A stretch of DNA of 64,000 nucleotides from Craterilacuibacter sinensis (GTDB lineage: Bacteria > Pseudomonadota > Gammaproteobacteria > Burkholderiales > Chromobacteriaceae), in NCBI RefSeq assembly GCF_009831765.1, contig NZ_WSSB01000003.1:124001-188000 (forward strand), given 5' to 3'. The notes under the pieces are model-generated. The model made no database searches. It was not told where the DNA came from and saw only the letters and a list, made by a program, of their open reading frames with translations. Shown here piece after piece: positions 1 to 7,250 of this stretch; position 1 is the first letter of the stretch; each line of letters opens with the position of its first letter. A program made the translations under genes and the position numbers.

Positions 1-82
1 TTACGGTATTTCCAAGGATAATGCCGAAGAACAGATCCGCCGTTTCGAGGAACGCAACGAAGACGTCGATTTGACGCCTTGA
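1..82 (+). CDS. CsbD family stress protein, C-terminal end only
   Basis: An open frame enters from the left edge and ends with TGA at 80-82. The visible 26 residues start YGISKDNAEEQIRRFEE, which matches the C-terminal helix of CsbD-family proteins, small general-stress proteins of unknown biochemical role. The start lies outside the window, so length and promoter cannot be judged. The call rests on one short conserved helix. Confidence 0.65.
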   Translation, partial: YGISKDNAEEQIRRFEERNEDVDLTP

Positions 83-228
83 AACGGATGGCGACCTGCG
101 GCAGCGGTGCCGCACCGCCGTGTTAAGTCTTGGCCCGCCACACGCTGTTGAGGTGTGAATGGCGGATGTGGTGGCCGGCTGGTTCGCAATGCGCCGTCGG
201 CACACCCAACCATTGTGGAGCACCCATC

Positions 229-543
229 ATGAAAGTATTAAACAAGTACCTGTCTGCATTTCTCGTGGTCGCCTCATTGATACCGATAGGAGCCTGTTCC
301 GCGACACGTGAGCATCAAAGCACCGGCCAGTATATGGACGACAGCGTGATTACCGGCCATGTCAAAACCGCGATTTTTAATGACCCGGCGCTGAAAGTGA
401 CCGAAATCACCGTCCAAACCTATATGGGGCGTGTGCAGCTGAGCGGTTTTGTGCACTCGAAAGCCGATGCCGCCCGGGCCGTGCAGTTGACTCGTGGCGT
501 CAATGGCGTGAAGTCCGTAGAAGATGACTTGCAGATCAAGTAA
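229..543 (+). CDS. BON-domain lipoprotein
   Basis: This 104-residue protein begins MKVLNKYLSAF and has a lipoprotein signal ending in the lipobox IGAC (Cys at about residue 24). One BON domain follows (about residues 38-104), with the typical pattern of an early D-x-x-I-T region, VQTYMGRVQLSGFV and a final GV..V.DDLQ. BON domains bind phospholipid or other envelope components; OsmY is the best-known member. An in-frame ATG exists at 130, but only the 229 start gives a signal peptide, so it was chosen. It is probably an outer-membrane or periplasmic stress lipoprotein. A hairpin terminator follows within 30 bases. The exact substrate is unknown. Confidence 0.85.
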   Translation: MKVLNKYLSAFLVVASLIPIGACSATREHQSTGQYMDDSVITGHVKTAIFNDPALKVTEITVQTYMGRVQLSGFVHSKADAARAVQLTRGVNGVKSVEDDLQIK

Positions 544-572
544 GTACAGTTCGCGGCCACCACAAGATGGCG

Positions 573-606
573 AGCCCCCTGTTGCCAGCCTGGCCAGGGG
601 GCTTTC
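573..606 (+). terminator. intrinsic terminator after the BON lipoprotein gene
   Basis: AGCCCCCTG at 573-581 pairs with CAGGGGGCT at 595-603, followed by a short T-rich stretch. The stem is strong and the T tract weak. It lies 30 bases after the BON gene stop. Confidence 0.6.
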
Positions 607-700
607 ATTCGCCTGAAACCACATTTTTTCCGGCAGCTATGCTGCTACTGGCGAAGCGACTTTTTTGCGGTCGCGGCTGCGCTTTTTCTGAGCCTTCGAA

Positions 701-905
701 TTACTCCTGCGGTTGAATCGGTTTCGGGTGCTGCATCTGACGGCATAGTTCCCAGTCTTCCAGCCGCTTGGCAAGGTGCGCTTGTGCCCACTCCAATACC
801 AAGGTGAGCGCACGATGCGGCAGCTTGCCTTGCTGCACCTCAAGCGTTTGAATATCAATTGCGGCCTTGACTCGCCGTACTTCACAAGGCCGTTGAAATG
901 CCATT
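701..905 (-). pseudogene. DUF4160 gene remnant, 5'-truncated and frameshifted
   Basis: Read on the minus strand, the last 60 or so residues (KAAIDIQTLEVQQGKLPHRA, then LEDWELCRQMQHPKPIQ) match the C-terminal half of DUF4160 proteins, small proteins often paired with DUF2442 and linked to toxin-antitoxin-like loci. The preceding residues KYGES sit in another frame, so at least one frameshift lies near 860-880. The N-terminal part with the HxPPHxH motif is absent. It sits next to IS debris and is best read as a decayed gene. Confidence 0.6.
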
Positions 906-960
906 TGGGGGAGGGGTAGCTTTGACGCTAAGCGGTCTGTGGATGCAGGTTCAATAACCG

Positions 961-1650
961 TCAAGCGGCCACACCAAAGAGAGCGCCAACTCCAGCGGTA
1001 AGTCCCATTGCCAGTGCTCCCCAGAATGTCACGCGGATGGCAGACACTAACAAAGGAGACCCCCCCGCGCGTGCTGCAATCAGTCCGAGAAGTGTAAGAA
1101 AGAAGAGCGAGCTTGCCGCAAGACCCCACATGAGCGCAGAGGCAGGTAGCAAGAGAACCATTAGCAGGGGTAGAAATGCACCAGCGGCAAACGTGCTAGC
1201 GGAGGCCAGCGCGGCCTGAACGGGTTTGGCGGCCAGGGTATCCGATATGCCTAGCTCGTCTCGCGCATGCGCGGCTAGCGCATCATGTGCCATCAATTTT
1301 GTTGCGACGCTCGACGCTAATGTCTCATCAAGTCCGCGTTTGACGTAGATAGCCATGAGCTCTGCGTGCTCCTGAGAGGGATTTTCCAGCAGTTCAGCTT
1401 TTTCTCGAGTCAGGTCTGCGTTTTCGGTATCGGCTTGTGAACTGACAGAAACATACTCGCCTGCAGCCATAGACATGGCCCCAGCAACGAGGCTTGCAAC
1501 GCCTGTAATGAGAATAGTCCTAGTGCTGGCACCTGTCGCCGCTACGCCCAAGACAAGACTGGCAGTAGAGACAATCCCGTCATTGGCGCCGAGAACGCCA
1601 GCGCGTAGCCAGCCTGTTCGGTGCGTTCTATGTCGTTCGCTGTGTCTCAT
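961..1650 (-). CDS. VIT1/CCC1 family metal transporter
   Basis: A 229-residue membrane protein with the VIT family N-terminus (W-LRAGVLGANDGIVSTASLVLG, residues about 14-35) and the second family motif MSMAAGEYVSVSSQ (about 59-72). Predicted membrane segments lie near residues 15-37, 44-66, 150-168, 172-195 and 205-227. A charged helical section with many Glu and His (about 74-145) corresponds to the cytosolic metal-binding domain of this family. The family moves Fe2+ or Mn2+ out of the cytosol. Length is normal and the gene appears intact. It stands alone between a DUF4160 remnant and an IS3 remnant, so it may have arrived with foreign DNA. Confidence 0.88.
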   Translation of the reverse strand: MRHSERHRTHRTGWLRAGVLGANDGIVSTASLVLGVAATGASTRTILITGVASLVAGAMSMAAGEYVSVSSQADTENADLTREKAELLENPSQEHAELMAIYVKRGLDETLASSVATKLMAHDALAAHARDELGISDTLAAKPVQAALASASTFAAGAFLPLLMVLLLPASALMWGLAASSLFFLTLLGLIAARAGGSPLLVSAIRVTFWGALAMGLTAGVGALFGVAA

Positions 1651-1684
1651 AGGTAGCCCATGGTTGTTTGTGAAGCCTGACGTG

Positions 1685-2166
1685 AAGTGATGTATTCCGG
1701 GTCGCAGTCACTGCGGATGACTGTGGCTTGCCGTGCCCCCGATGATCTGATCCGGCGCCCGCAGCACCCGCTCTGACGGCAACGACAGGTCAATGTCGAT
1801 CGCCAGCACCTCCCGCTTGAAATCATCGATGACATTGAACAAGCGGTAACTGTGGCCGTCGGATAGTTGGTCATGCATGAAATCCATGGGCCCGCACTGG
1901 TTGATGGTTTCCGGCTCCGCCAAGGGTACCGGCTTCTCCCGAACGAGCCGCTTTCTCGGCTTGATCCGCAGCTTAAGTTCCAGTTCGCGGTAAATGTGGT
2001 ACACCTGTTCGTGGTTCCAACGGTAGCCCTTCACGTTGCACAAGTACAGGAAGCACAGCCCGACTCCCCAGTTGCACTGGAGATGGGGTTGCCGGACTAG
2101 GTGGTCGGCGATTTCGGCATTCGCTGCGGACTGCTGGGCCTGATAGCGGTAGTAGGTCTGGCTGAT
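1685..2166 (-). pseudogene. IS3-family transposase (orfB) remnant
   Basis: Minus-strand translation gives, in order, ISQTYYRYQA, GYRWNHEQVYHIYRELELKL, RIKPRKRLVREKP and MDFMHDQLSDGHSYRLFNVI, which are hallmarks of IS3-family (IS407/IS51-type) orfB. The catalytic DDE core starts normally but the frame breaks near 1708; the continuation (ATVIRSDCDPEYIT) lies in another frame, carrying a C/P alteration of the usual CDNGPEY. Everything after that, including the last catalytic residues, is missing. The N-terminal helix-turn-helix part is replaced at 2167 by a heptanucleotide repeat. No terminal inverted repeats were recognised. Inactive. Confidence 0.8.
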
Positions 2167-2236
2167 GCCAAACGCCAAACGCCAAACGCCAAACGCCAAA
2201 CGCCAAACACCAAACACCAAACACCAAACACCAAAC
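2167..2236. repeat. perfect 7-bp tandem repeat, 10 units
   Basis: Six consecutive copies of GCCAAAC (2167-2208) are followed by four copies of ACCAAAC (2209-2236), with no other variation. The array abuts the truncated IS3 transposase. Because 7 is not a multiple of 3 and the unit has no stop codon, the array is open in all three minus-strand frames (VFGVWRLAFG-like). Confidence 0.97.
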
Positions 2237-2422
2237 AGGCCAGCTGGTCAAAGTCATGCGGTTGCCAGAATCCAGGCAAGCATTTCATGGCATGAAGGGT
2301 GATAATGTAAGCGATTCTGCCGTTCTAAATCGTATGCTAAGTCATTGATTTTTAATTGCTGGGTTGCGGGATTTCTGGCTGTGTTTTTGTGGTTAAACTT
2401 AACATAAGTCTTTGATATAAAA

Positions 2423-3172
2423 GTGAAACCTTTATCTGTTGCAACCTACAACATCCACAAAGGCATGTCGCCGCTTAACCGCAAAGTGACGGTACCGGCG
2501 ATGGCGCGGGCGCTGGATACGCTATCGTCCGATGTGGTTTTTTTACAGGAAGTGCAGGGGCGCAATACCTTGCGTGCCCTGCGCCACCCTAACTGGCCCA
2601 GCTTGCCGCAACATCATTACCTGGCGCGCCATCTGGGCAGCAAGGTCACTTACGGCTTGAATGCAGCCTATGATCATGGCCATCACGGCAATGCCCTGTT
2701 GTCGCGCTTTCCGGTGACCGAGTGGTGCAATCTTGATATCAGCGTCAATCGACTGGAAAGCCGCGGCATCCTGCATTGCATGTTGCAACCGCAGGGCTGG
2801 GCGCAGCCGGTGGTGACTTTGTGTGCCCACCTTAATTTGCTGGCGCGCGACCGGCGCAAGCAATTCGAGGCGCTATCGCGTTATATCGACAGCAATGTAC
2901 CGCCTGACGCCATGCTGATTCTGGCTGGCGACTTCAATGACTGGCGTGACGAGGCCAGCGCCATCCTGCGCGAGCGTGCCGGCTTGAATGAGGTGTTTCG
3001 TTTGCTTAACGGCGAGTGCGCCAGAAGCTTTCCGGCGCGCATGCCCATGCTGGCGCTGGACCGCATCTATGTGCGCGGCCTTCGGCCGGTCTCGGTCGAA
3101 GTTCATCGCGGCTTGCCCTGGGCCAAGTTGTCCGACCACTTGCCGCTTAGCGCACAATTGCTGCCGCTATAA
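2423..3172 (+). CDS. endonuclease/exonuclease/phosphatase (EEP) family protein
   Basis: A 249-residue protein of the EEP (DNase I-like) superfamily. Visible motifs are ATYNIHKG near residue 8, the metal-binding Glu in FLQEVQ (about 42), HGNALLSRFP (about 90), GDFNDW (about 173) and the terminal SDHLPL (about 241). These give the Mg-binding and His/Asp catalytic set of a phosphodiesterase. The start codon is GTG; no earlier start fits the family N-terminus. Homologues next to cardiolipin synthase-type genes act on lipid head groups or nucleic acid, but the substrate here cannot be read from sequence. The leader of the metNIQ operon begins shortly after it. Confidence 0.85.
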   Translation: MKPLSVATYNIHKGMSPLNRKVTVPAMARALDTLSSDVVFLQEVQGRNTLRALRHPNWPSLPQHHYLARHLGSKVTYGLNAAYDHGHHGNALLSRFPVTEWCNLDISVNRLESRGILHCMLQPQGWAQPVVTLCAHLNLLARDRRKQFEALSRYIDSNVPPDAMLILAGDFNDWRDEASAILRERAGLNEVFRLLNGECARSFPARMPMLALDRIYVRGLRPVSVEVHRGLPWAKLSDHLPLSAQLLPL

Positions 3173-3210
3173 AACAGCACCTACGGAAGATAATATTTTG
3201 TATCCATCTC

Positions 3211-3240
3211 TTGACGGTTGCGGGCAATAGCTGGTAGATT
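3211..3240 (+). promoter_or_regulatory. sigma-70 promoter for the metNIQ leader
   Basis: TTGACG at 3211-3216 and TAGATT at 3235-3240 are 18 bases apart. Transcription would start near 3247, just upstream of the riboswitch-like element. Confidence 0.55.
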
Positions 3241-3249
3241 TTGTTCCAG

Positions 3250-3303
3250 ATACATCGCCGATTTGATACAGCTTGCGGGCGTAAAACAGCTAAAGCGTGG
3301 ACG
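3250..3303 (+). ncRNA. SAM-II-like riboswitch aptamer in the metN leader
   Basis: The leader holds, in order and with close spacing, the conserved blocks of the SAM-II (SAM_alpha, metA motif) aptamer: GATTTG (3260-3265), GCTTGC (3271-3276), TAAAACA (3282-3288) and GCTAAA (3289-3294). CGCC (3256-3259) pairs with GGCG (3278-3281) to close the P1 stem around the first two blocks. SAM-II binds S-adenosylmethionine through an H-type pseudoknot. The match is by eye to the remembered consensus; a covariance-model search (Rfam RF00521) would settle it. The downstream genes import methionine, which fits SAM-dependent repression. Confidence 0.7.
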
Positions 3304-3354
3304 GACTGCATCTGGCAGTCTGCACTTCAGTTCTACCGAAGTTCCATGATTGAA

Positions 3355-3379
3355 GCTCGCCGCAAGTGGCGGGCTTTTT
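3355..3379 (+). terminator. intrinsic terminator/attenuator before metN
   Basis: GCTCGCC (3355-3361) pairs with GGCGGGC (3368-3374) with one G-T pair and is followed by five Ts (3375-3379). It sits inside the leader, 18 bases before the metN start, so read-through is needed to express metNIQ. Smaller hairpins (GACTGC/GCAGTC near 3304-3320 and ACTTC/GAAGT near 3324-3341) lie between aptamer and terminator. Confidence 0.75.
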
Positions 3380-3396
3380 GCATTTTAGGGACTTCG

Positions 3397-4134
3397 ATGA
3401 TACATCTCAATAACGTGAGCAAGCGCTTTCGCCATCCCGACGGGGGCTGGTTTGATGCCGTGCGCGCGACCACACTTTCCATTGCCGAGGGTGAAATATT
3501 CGGCTTGATCGGTTTTTCCGGCGCCGGTAAATCCACCTTGCTGCGCCTGATCAATTTGCTGGAACGCCCCGAAGCAGGCGCCGTGCTGGTGGATGGTCAG
3601 GATCTGACCCGCTTGTCGGCTAGCGAACTGCGCCGTGCGCGGCAAAATATCGGCATGGTTTTTCAGCAGTTCAATCTGCTGGCCAACCGCACCGTAGCGG
3701 AAAATGTAGCCTTTCCGCTGGAAATTGCCGGCTGGAACCGCGCCGATATTGCGCTGCGTGTAGCCGAGTGCCTTGAAGTCGTGGGTCTGACTGACCGCGC
3801 TGAACATTACCCGGCCCAGCTCTCGGGCGGGCAGAAGCAGCGGGTCGGAATTGCCCGTGCGCTGGCTCCGCGCCCCAAGGTGATTCTGGCCGACGAGCCG
3901 ACTTCGGCGCTGGACCCGAAAACCACACAAAGCGTATTGCAGTGCCTGGCCGATATTAATGCGCGTTTTGGCGTCACCATTGTGCTGGTCACCCATGAAA
4001 TGGGCGTGGTACGCGCAATCTGCCAGCGCGCGGCCTTGCTTGACGGCGGGTCGGTAGTCGAAGTGATGGATGTCAAACAAGGCGAGGTGCAGGCGTTGTC
4101 GTCTGCCGCGCGCGATATGCTGGAGGCTGCGTAA
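3397..4134 (+). CDS. metN: methionine ABC importer, ATPase subunit (short form)
   Basis: A 245-residue ABC ATPase with Walker [10 protein letters not shown] (about residues 40-48), Q-loop VFQQFNLL, signature [15 protein letters not shown], Walker [14 protein letters not shown] and the His switch VTHEM. The N-terminus [11 protein letters not shown] is typical of MetN. The C-terminal NIL domain, about 100 residues and responsible for inhibition by internal methionine in E. coli MetN, is missing; Neisseria MetN is also short. The chosen ATG has AGGGA 6-10 bases upstream and follows the leader terminator; longer frames would read through that terminator. The stop overlaps the metI start (TAATG), indicating coupled translation. 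Confidence 0.93.
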   Translation: MIHLNNVSKRFRHPDGGWFDAVRATTLSIAEGEIFGLIGFSGAGKSTLLRLINLLERPEAGAVLVDGQDLTRLSASELRRARQNIGMVFQQFNLLANRTVAENVAFPLEIAGWNRADIALRVAECLEVVGLTDRAEHYPAQLSGGQKQRVGIARALAPRPKVILADEPTSALDPKTTQSVLQCLADINARFGVTIVLVTHEMGVVRAICQRAALLDGGSVVEVMDVKQGEVQALSSAARDMLEAA

Positions 4135-4820
4135 TGGAAGCGATCACTTTTGCCGAAGCCTGGAGCAATCTGGTACTGCTGGGGCCTGAGATCTGGCAGG
4201 CTTGCCTGGAAACCGCGCTGATGCTGGGCATAGGCCTGTCCGCTGCCGTCTTGCTGGGTGGACCTTTGGGGGTGTGGCTGTATCTGGCGCAGCCGGGGCA
4301 GATTCTTGCCAACCGTTTTGTTGCCGGCTTGCTGGGCTGGCTGGTCAATCTGGTGCGCTCTTTTCCTTTCATTATCCTGATGGTTTCGCTGGTGCCCTTA
4401 ACCCGGCTGATCGTCGGCAGCACCATTGGCCCTGTCGCAGCGGCCGTGCCTTTGTCGTTCGCCGCCATTCCGTATTTTGCCCGTCTGGTCGAACAGACGC
4501 TGCGTGAAGTGCCGCGCGGAGTGGTCGAGGCAGCCGAAGCCATGGGGGCAAGCCCCTTGCAGATTGTGTTCAAGGTCTTGCTGCGCGAAGCGCGTGCCGG
4601 CCTGGTGAACGCGCTGACCATCCTGACCATCAGCTTTCTGAGTTATTCCGCTGTGGCCGGTGTCGTGGGCGGCGGTGGTATTGGCGATCTGGCCATCCGT
4701 TACGGCTATTACCGTTTCCAGAGTGAAGTCATGCTGGCCATGGTGTTGCTGCTGGTGGTGGTCGTGCAGATTATCCAGCTGGGCGGCAACTATCTGGCTG
4801 CGCGTCTGGACAAGCGTTAA
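4134..4820 (+). CDS. metI: methionine ABC importer, permease subunit
   Basis: A 228-residue inner-membrane permease with about five transmembrane helices and the cytoplasmic EAA coupling motif EAAEAMGASPLQIVFKVLL (about residues 134-152), which docks on MetN. Close matches to MetI include VRSFPFIILMVSLVPLTR and SYSAVAGVVGGGGIGDLA. It overlaps metN by one base and metQ follows 36 bases later, so the three genes form one operon. Confidence 0.93.
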   Translation: MEAITFAEAWSNLVLLGPEIWQACLETALMLGIGLSAAVLLGGPLGVWLYLAQPGQILANRFVAGLLGWLVNLVRSFPFIILMVSLVPLTRLIVGSTIGPVAAAVPLSFAAIPYFARLVEQTLREVPRGVVEAAEAMGASPLQIVFKVLLREARAGLVNALTILTISFLSYSAVAGVVGGGGIGDLAIRYGYYRFQSEVMLAMVLLLVVVVQIIQLGGNYLAARLDKR

Positions 4821-4856
4821 CCCTTTTATCAAGCATCCATACCAAGGAGAAACAAG

Positions 4857-5666
4857 ATGCGTACAAGCTTTATCAAAACACTGGTGGCCGTTGCGGTCGG
4901 TCTGAGCTTTACCGGCGCGGCGGTTGCTGCTGACCCGGCCAAGAAAAACATCGTGATCGGTACGACGGTGGGCGACTTTGGCGACATGGTTAAGCTCAAT
5001 ATCAAGCCGCAGCTGGAAAAGCAGGGCTATAGCGTCAAGCTGGTCGAGTTCACCGACTATGTACGTCCCAATCTGGGTCTTGCCGAAGGCTCGCTTGATG
5101 TAAACGTGTTCCAGCACAAGCCGTATCTGGATTCGTTCAGCAAAGAGCACAAGCTGAGCCTGACGCCGGTGTTCCAGGTGCCGACCGCGCCTTTGGGCGT
5201 TTACCCGGGCAAACTCAAGGCGCTGAAGGATGTGAAGGCAGGCAGCACTGTCGCCGCGCCTAACGATCCGTCCAACTTCGCCCGTGCGCTGGTGATGCTG
5301 GCCGATCTGGGCTGGATCAAGCTTAAGCCGGGCATCAATCCGCTGACCGCGTCCGAGCGCGATATCGCCCAGAACGTCAAACAGGTGAAAATCGTCCAGC
5401 TGGAAGCGGCACAGCTGCCACGCGCTCGTGGCGATGTGGACTTTGCCATCATTAATGGCAACTACGCCACAAGCTCCGGCATCAAGCTGACCGAGGCCGT
5501 GTTCCAGGAAAAGAGCTACGCCTATGTGAACTGGGGTGTGGTCAAGAGTGCCGACGCGGCCAAGCCATGGGCCAAGGATGTGATCGCCGCCTACAACTCT
5601 CCTGCCTTCAAGGCGTGGGCGCAAAAGCAGTATCCGGGTTACAAGCTGCCGCAAAACTGGAAGTAA
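4857..5666 (+). CDS. metQ: methionine-binding periplasmic protein
   Basis: A 269-residue NlpA/MetQ-family binding protein. Conserved stretches include IGTTVGDFGDMV, the aromatic-rich VNVFQHKPYLD, and NYATSSG. The N-terminus MRTSFIKTLVAVAVGLSFTG ends in AVA-AD, a type I signal cleavage site, with no lipobox cysteine. MetQ of E. coli and Neisseria is a lipoprotein, so this one is probably a free periplasmic protein. AAGGAGA just upstream (4845-4851) is a strong ribosome site. A terminator follows. Confidence 0.92.
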   Translation: MRTSFIKTLVAVAVGLSFTGAAVAADPAKKNIVIGTTVGDFGDMVKLNIKPQLEKQGYSVKLVEFTDYVRPNLGLAEGSLDVNVFQHKPYLDSFSKEHKLSLTPVFQVPTAPLGVYPGKLKALKDVKAGSTVAAPNDPSNFARALVMLADLGWIKLKPGINPLTASERDIAQNVKQVKIVQLEAAQLPRARGDVDFAIINGNYATSSGIKLTEAVFQEKSYAYVNWGVVKSADAAKPWAKDVIAAYNSPAFKAWAQKQYPGYKLPQNWK

Positions 5667-5686
5667 GCTTGAGCGAATTCAGCCAA

Positions 5687-5712
5687 CGGCACCTGAACAG
5701 GTGCCGTTTTTT
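5687..5712 (+). terminator. intrinsic terminator of metNIQ
   Basis: CGGCACCT (5687-5694), loop GAAC and AGGTGCCG (5699-5706) are followed by six Ts. It ends the metNIQ operon 20 bases after metQ. Confidence 0.92.
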
Positions 5713-5762
5713 GTGTCTGAAAATCTCCTATGCTGCGCTTTGGGTTTGTCAGGAAGCTGCGA

Positions 5763-6569
5763 ATGAGCACAGCGTATTTTACGAGGGCCGTCATCACACA
5801 GTCGGCACGCATTGATCTGGCTTGTCAGGCATTGGCCGGACCGGGAGGGGATCAGCGCGCAGATGCGGTGCATGACTTGCGCCTTGCGCTGCGGGCATTG
5901 CGCACCGTGTTGCTGTTTTTTCGCGGCAGCGAGACGGCCGATACGCTGCGCCGGCACTTGGCCCGGAGCTATCGCTTGAGTCGCGAGGCGCGCGAGCTTG
6001 AAGTTGCACTGGACGGACTGGCCTTGTTGCAGATGCGCCATCCGCTGGCGCTAAACGTGGATCTGGCGTGGGCGCGTGCCTTGCAGTGTGAGCGCAGTAG
6101 CTTGTTAGTGCGCTTGCAGCCTGATTTAGTGTCGGCGCTGGCCTTGCTCTTGCCTTTTCTTGCCGGCGCGGATGCGCTGCTGGATAAGCGACGCTTACGC
6201 AAACTGGCGCGCATGCAGGCCAAGTATTTATGGCAGAAAGTGCAAGGCAAGCTGCGGCGTGCGCTTAAAAGCGGCAAGCGCACACACTGGCATGCTGCAC
6301 GGCTGGCTATCAAGCGCTATCGCAGCTGGGGCGTACAGTTTGCGCCGCTTCTGAACCGGCGTACCCGCAAGCGGGTGAAGGTTTTGTCCTTCGTGCAGGG
6401 TTTGCTTGGCGAACTGAATGACTGGGGGGCGCTGGTGCAGCGGCTGCAGGCCGAGGAGGCGCTCGCCAAGGCTTGGCGCCGTATCATCGTGCAGCGGGAG
6501 AGGCGTTTGCAAAAGGTGCTGTGCAGGTATATCCGGCGGCAAGTTTGGGGTGTCATGCAAGCCAAGTAG
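5763..6569 (+). CDS. CHAD-domain protein
   Basis: A 268-residue, very basic, helical protein. It shows the two CHAD repeats' conserved histidines and arginines: AVHDLRLALRALRTVL in the first half and WHAARLAIKRYRSWG in the second, followed by LGELNDW. CHAD domains bind inorganic polyphosphate through these basic residues and some are found on polyphosphate or PHA granules. The start at 5763 (MSTAYFTRAV) was preferred over an upstream ATG at 5730 because AGGAAG lies at the right distance only for 5763. It stands alone with its own small intergenic gaps. Confidence 0.8.
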   Translation: MSTAYFTRAVITQSARIDLACQALAGPGGDQRADAVHDLRLALRALRTVLLFFRGSETADTLRRHLARSYRLSREARELEVALDGLALLQMRHPLALNVDLAWARALQCERSSLLVRLQPDLVSALALLLPFLAGADALLDKRRLRKLARMQAKYLWQKVQGKLRRALKSGKRTHWHAARLAIKRYRSWGVQFAPLLNRRTRKRVKVLSFVQGLLGELNDWGALVQRLQAEEALAKAWRRIIVQRERRLQKVLCRYIRRQVWGVMQAK

Positions 6570-6875
6570 CTGCGCGGGCGCATCTTTTACCATAAGGCAA
6601 GGGTTTTGTTTGCCGTAATCAGGTATACTGCGCGCAGGAAAGCTGTGCTGCCCGTTGGCTGAGAGCGTTCGCCTGGACTCATCCGGGTTCCGCCCGCCTC
6701 ATTCTCGCCTCGTTTCCCGTAACGAATATCTGCCGATTTCGGCATATCCTGACGGACATCTCCGCCAGCCTTTGTTTAACAGGGGTCGGCGCTGGAGTGT
6801 TAATGAGGGGGCAGTCAGAGCATTGTTGAAGACACGGATGCCCGCAATCAGATGGGGGGCTATCGGAGATAGGTT
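6570..6875 (+). promoter_or_regulatory. infA upstream region with a possible promoter and long leader
   Basis: This 306-base gap has no convincing gene. A good -10 (TATACT, 6624-6629, preceded by AGG) lies about 245 bases before infA; no clear -35 is seen at the usual distance (TTTTGT at 6604-6609 is too close). If used, infA mRNA would carry a leader of about 240 bases. AGATAGG-like purines just before 6876 act as the ribosome site. No riboswitch class was recognised. Confidence 0.35.
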
Positions 6876-7133
6876 ATGGCTAAAGAAGAACTGTTGGAAC
6901 TGCAAGGCGTCGTTGTCGACGTCATGCCGGATACCCGATTTAAAGTGCGTTTGGAGAATGGCGTTGAAGTCGTGGCATATGCCTCGGGCAAAATGCGCAA
7001 ATTCCGCATCCGCATTCTGGAAGGCGACAAGGTCACGGTTGAAATGTCGCCGTATGATCTGACCAAGGCGCGCATCAGCTTCCGTCACAAGGAAGAACGC
7101 GGCCCGTCGTCGGCTCCTTCGTTCCGCCGCTAA
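6876..7133 (+). CDS. infA: translation initiation factor IF-1
   Basis: An 85-residue OB-fold protein with the IF-1 signature: [35 protein letters not shown] and [18 protein letters not shown]-1 binds the 30S A site with IF-2 and IF-3. It is longer than the 72-residue E. coli protein through a tail [10 protein letters not shown]; extended IF-1 copies are common in Betaproteobacteria. The ATG at 6876 gives the canonical MAKEELLE N-terminus. It stands alone, not in the ribosomal protein operon, and another infA could exist elsewhere in the genome. Confidence 0.95.
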   Translation: MAKEELLELQGVVVDVMPDTRFKVRLENGVEVVAYASGKMRKFRIRILEGDKVTVEMSPYDLTKARISFRHKEERGPSSAPSFRR

Positions 7134-7250
7134 GCAAGACTTGCGGGCGCGGATCAGGCCTCTTGCCTCCGTGCCCGAACTTCCCTTCGTATTCCCGCTG
7201 CCCGCCGTTCCGGTTGGTGCGAAATCCTCGTTTTACCCTTTGTCAGCCCG

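Noticed and set aside
3241-3396. Longer MetN start reading through the leader
   Set aside because: It would translate through the riboswitch-like element and terminator and adds residues that MetN proteins lack.
4398-5654. A 418-codon minus-strand frame across metI and metQ
   Set aside because: It crosses two well-supported genes and their gap; translation is His/Gln-rich low-similarity sequence typical of antisense shadows.
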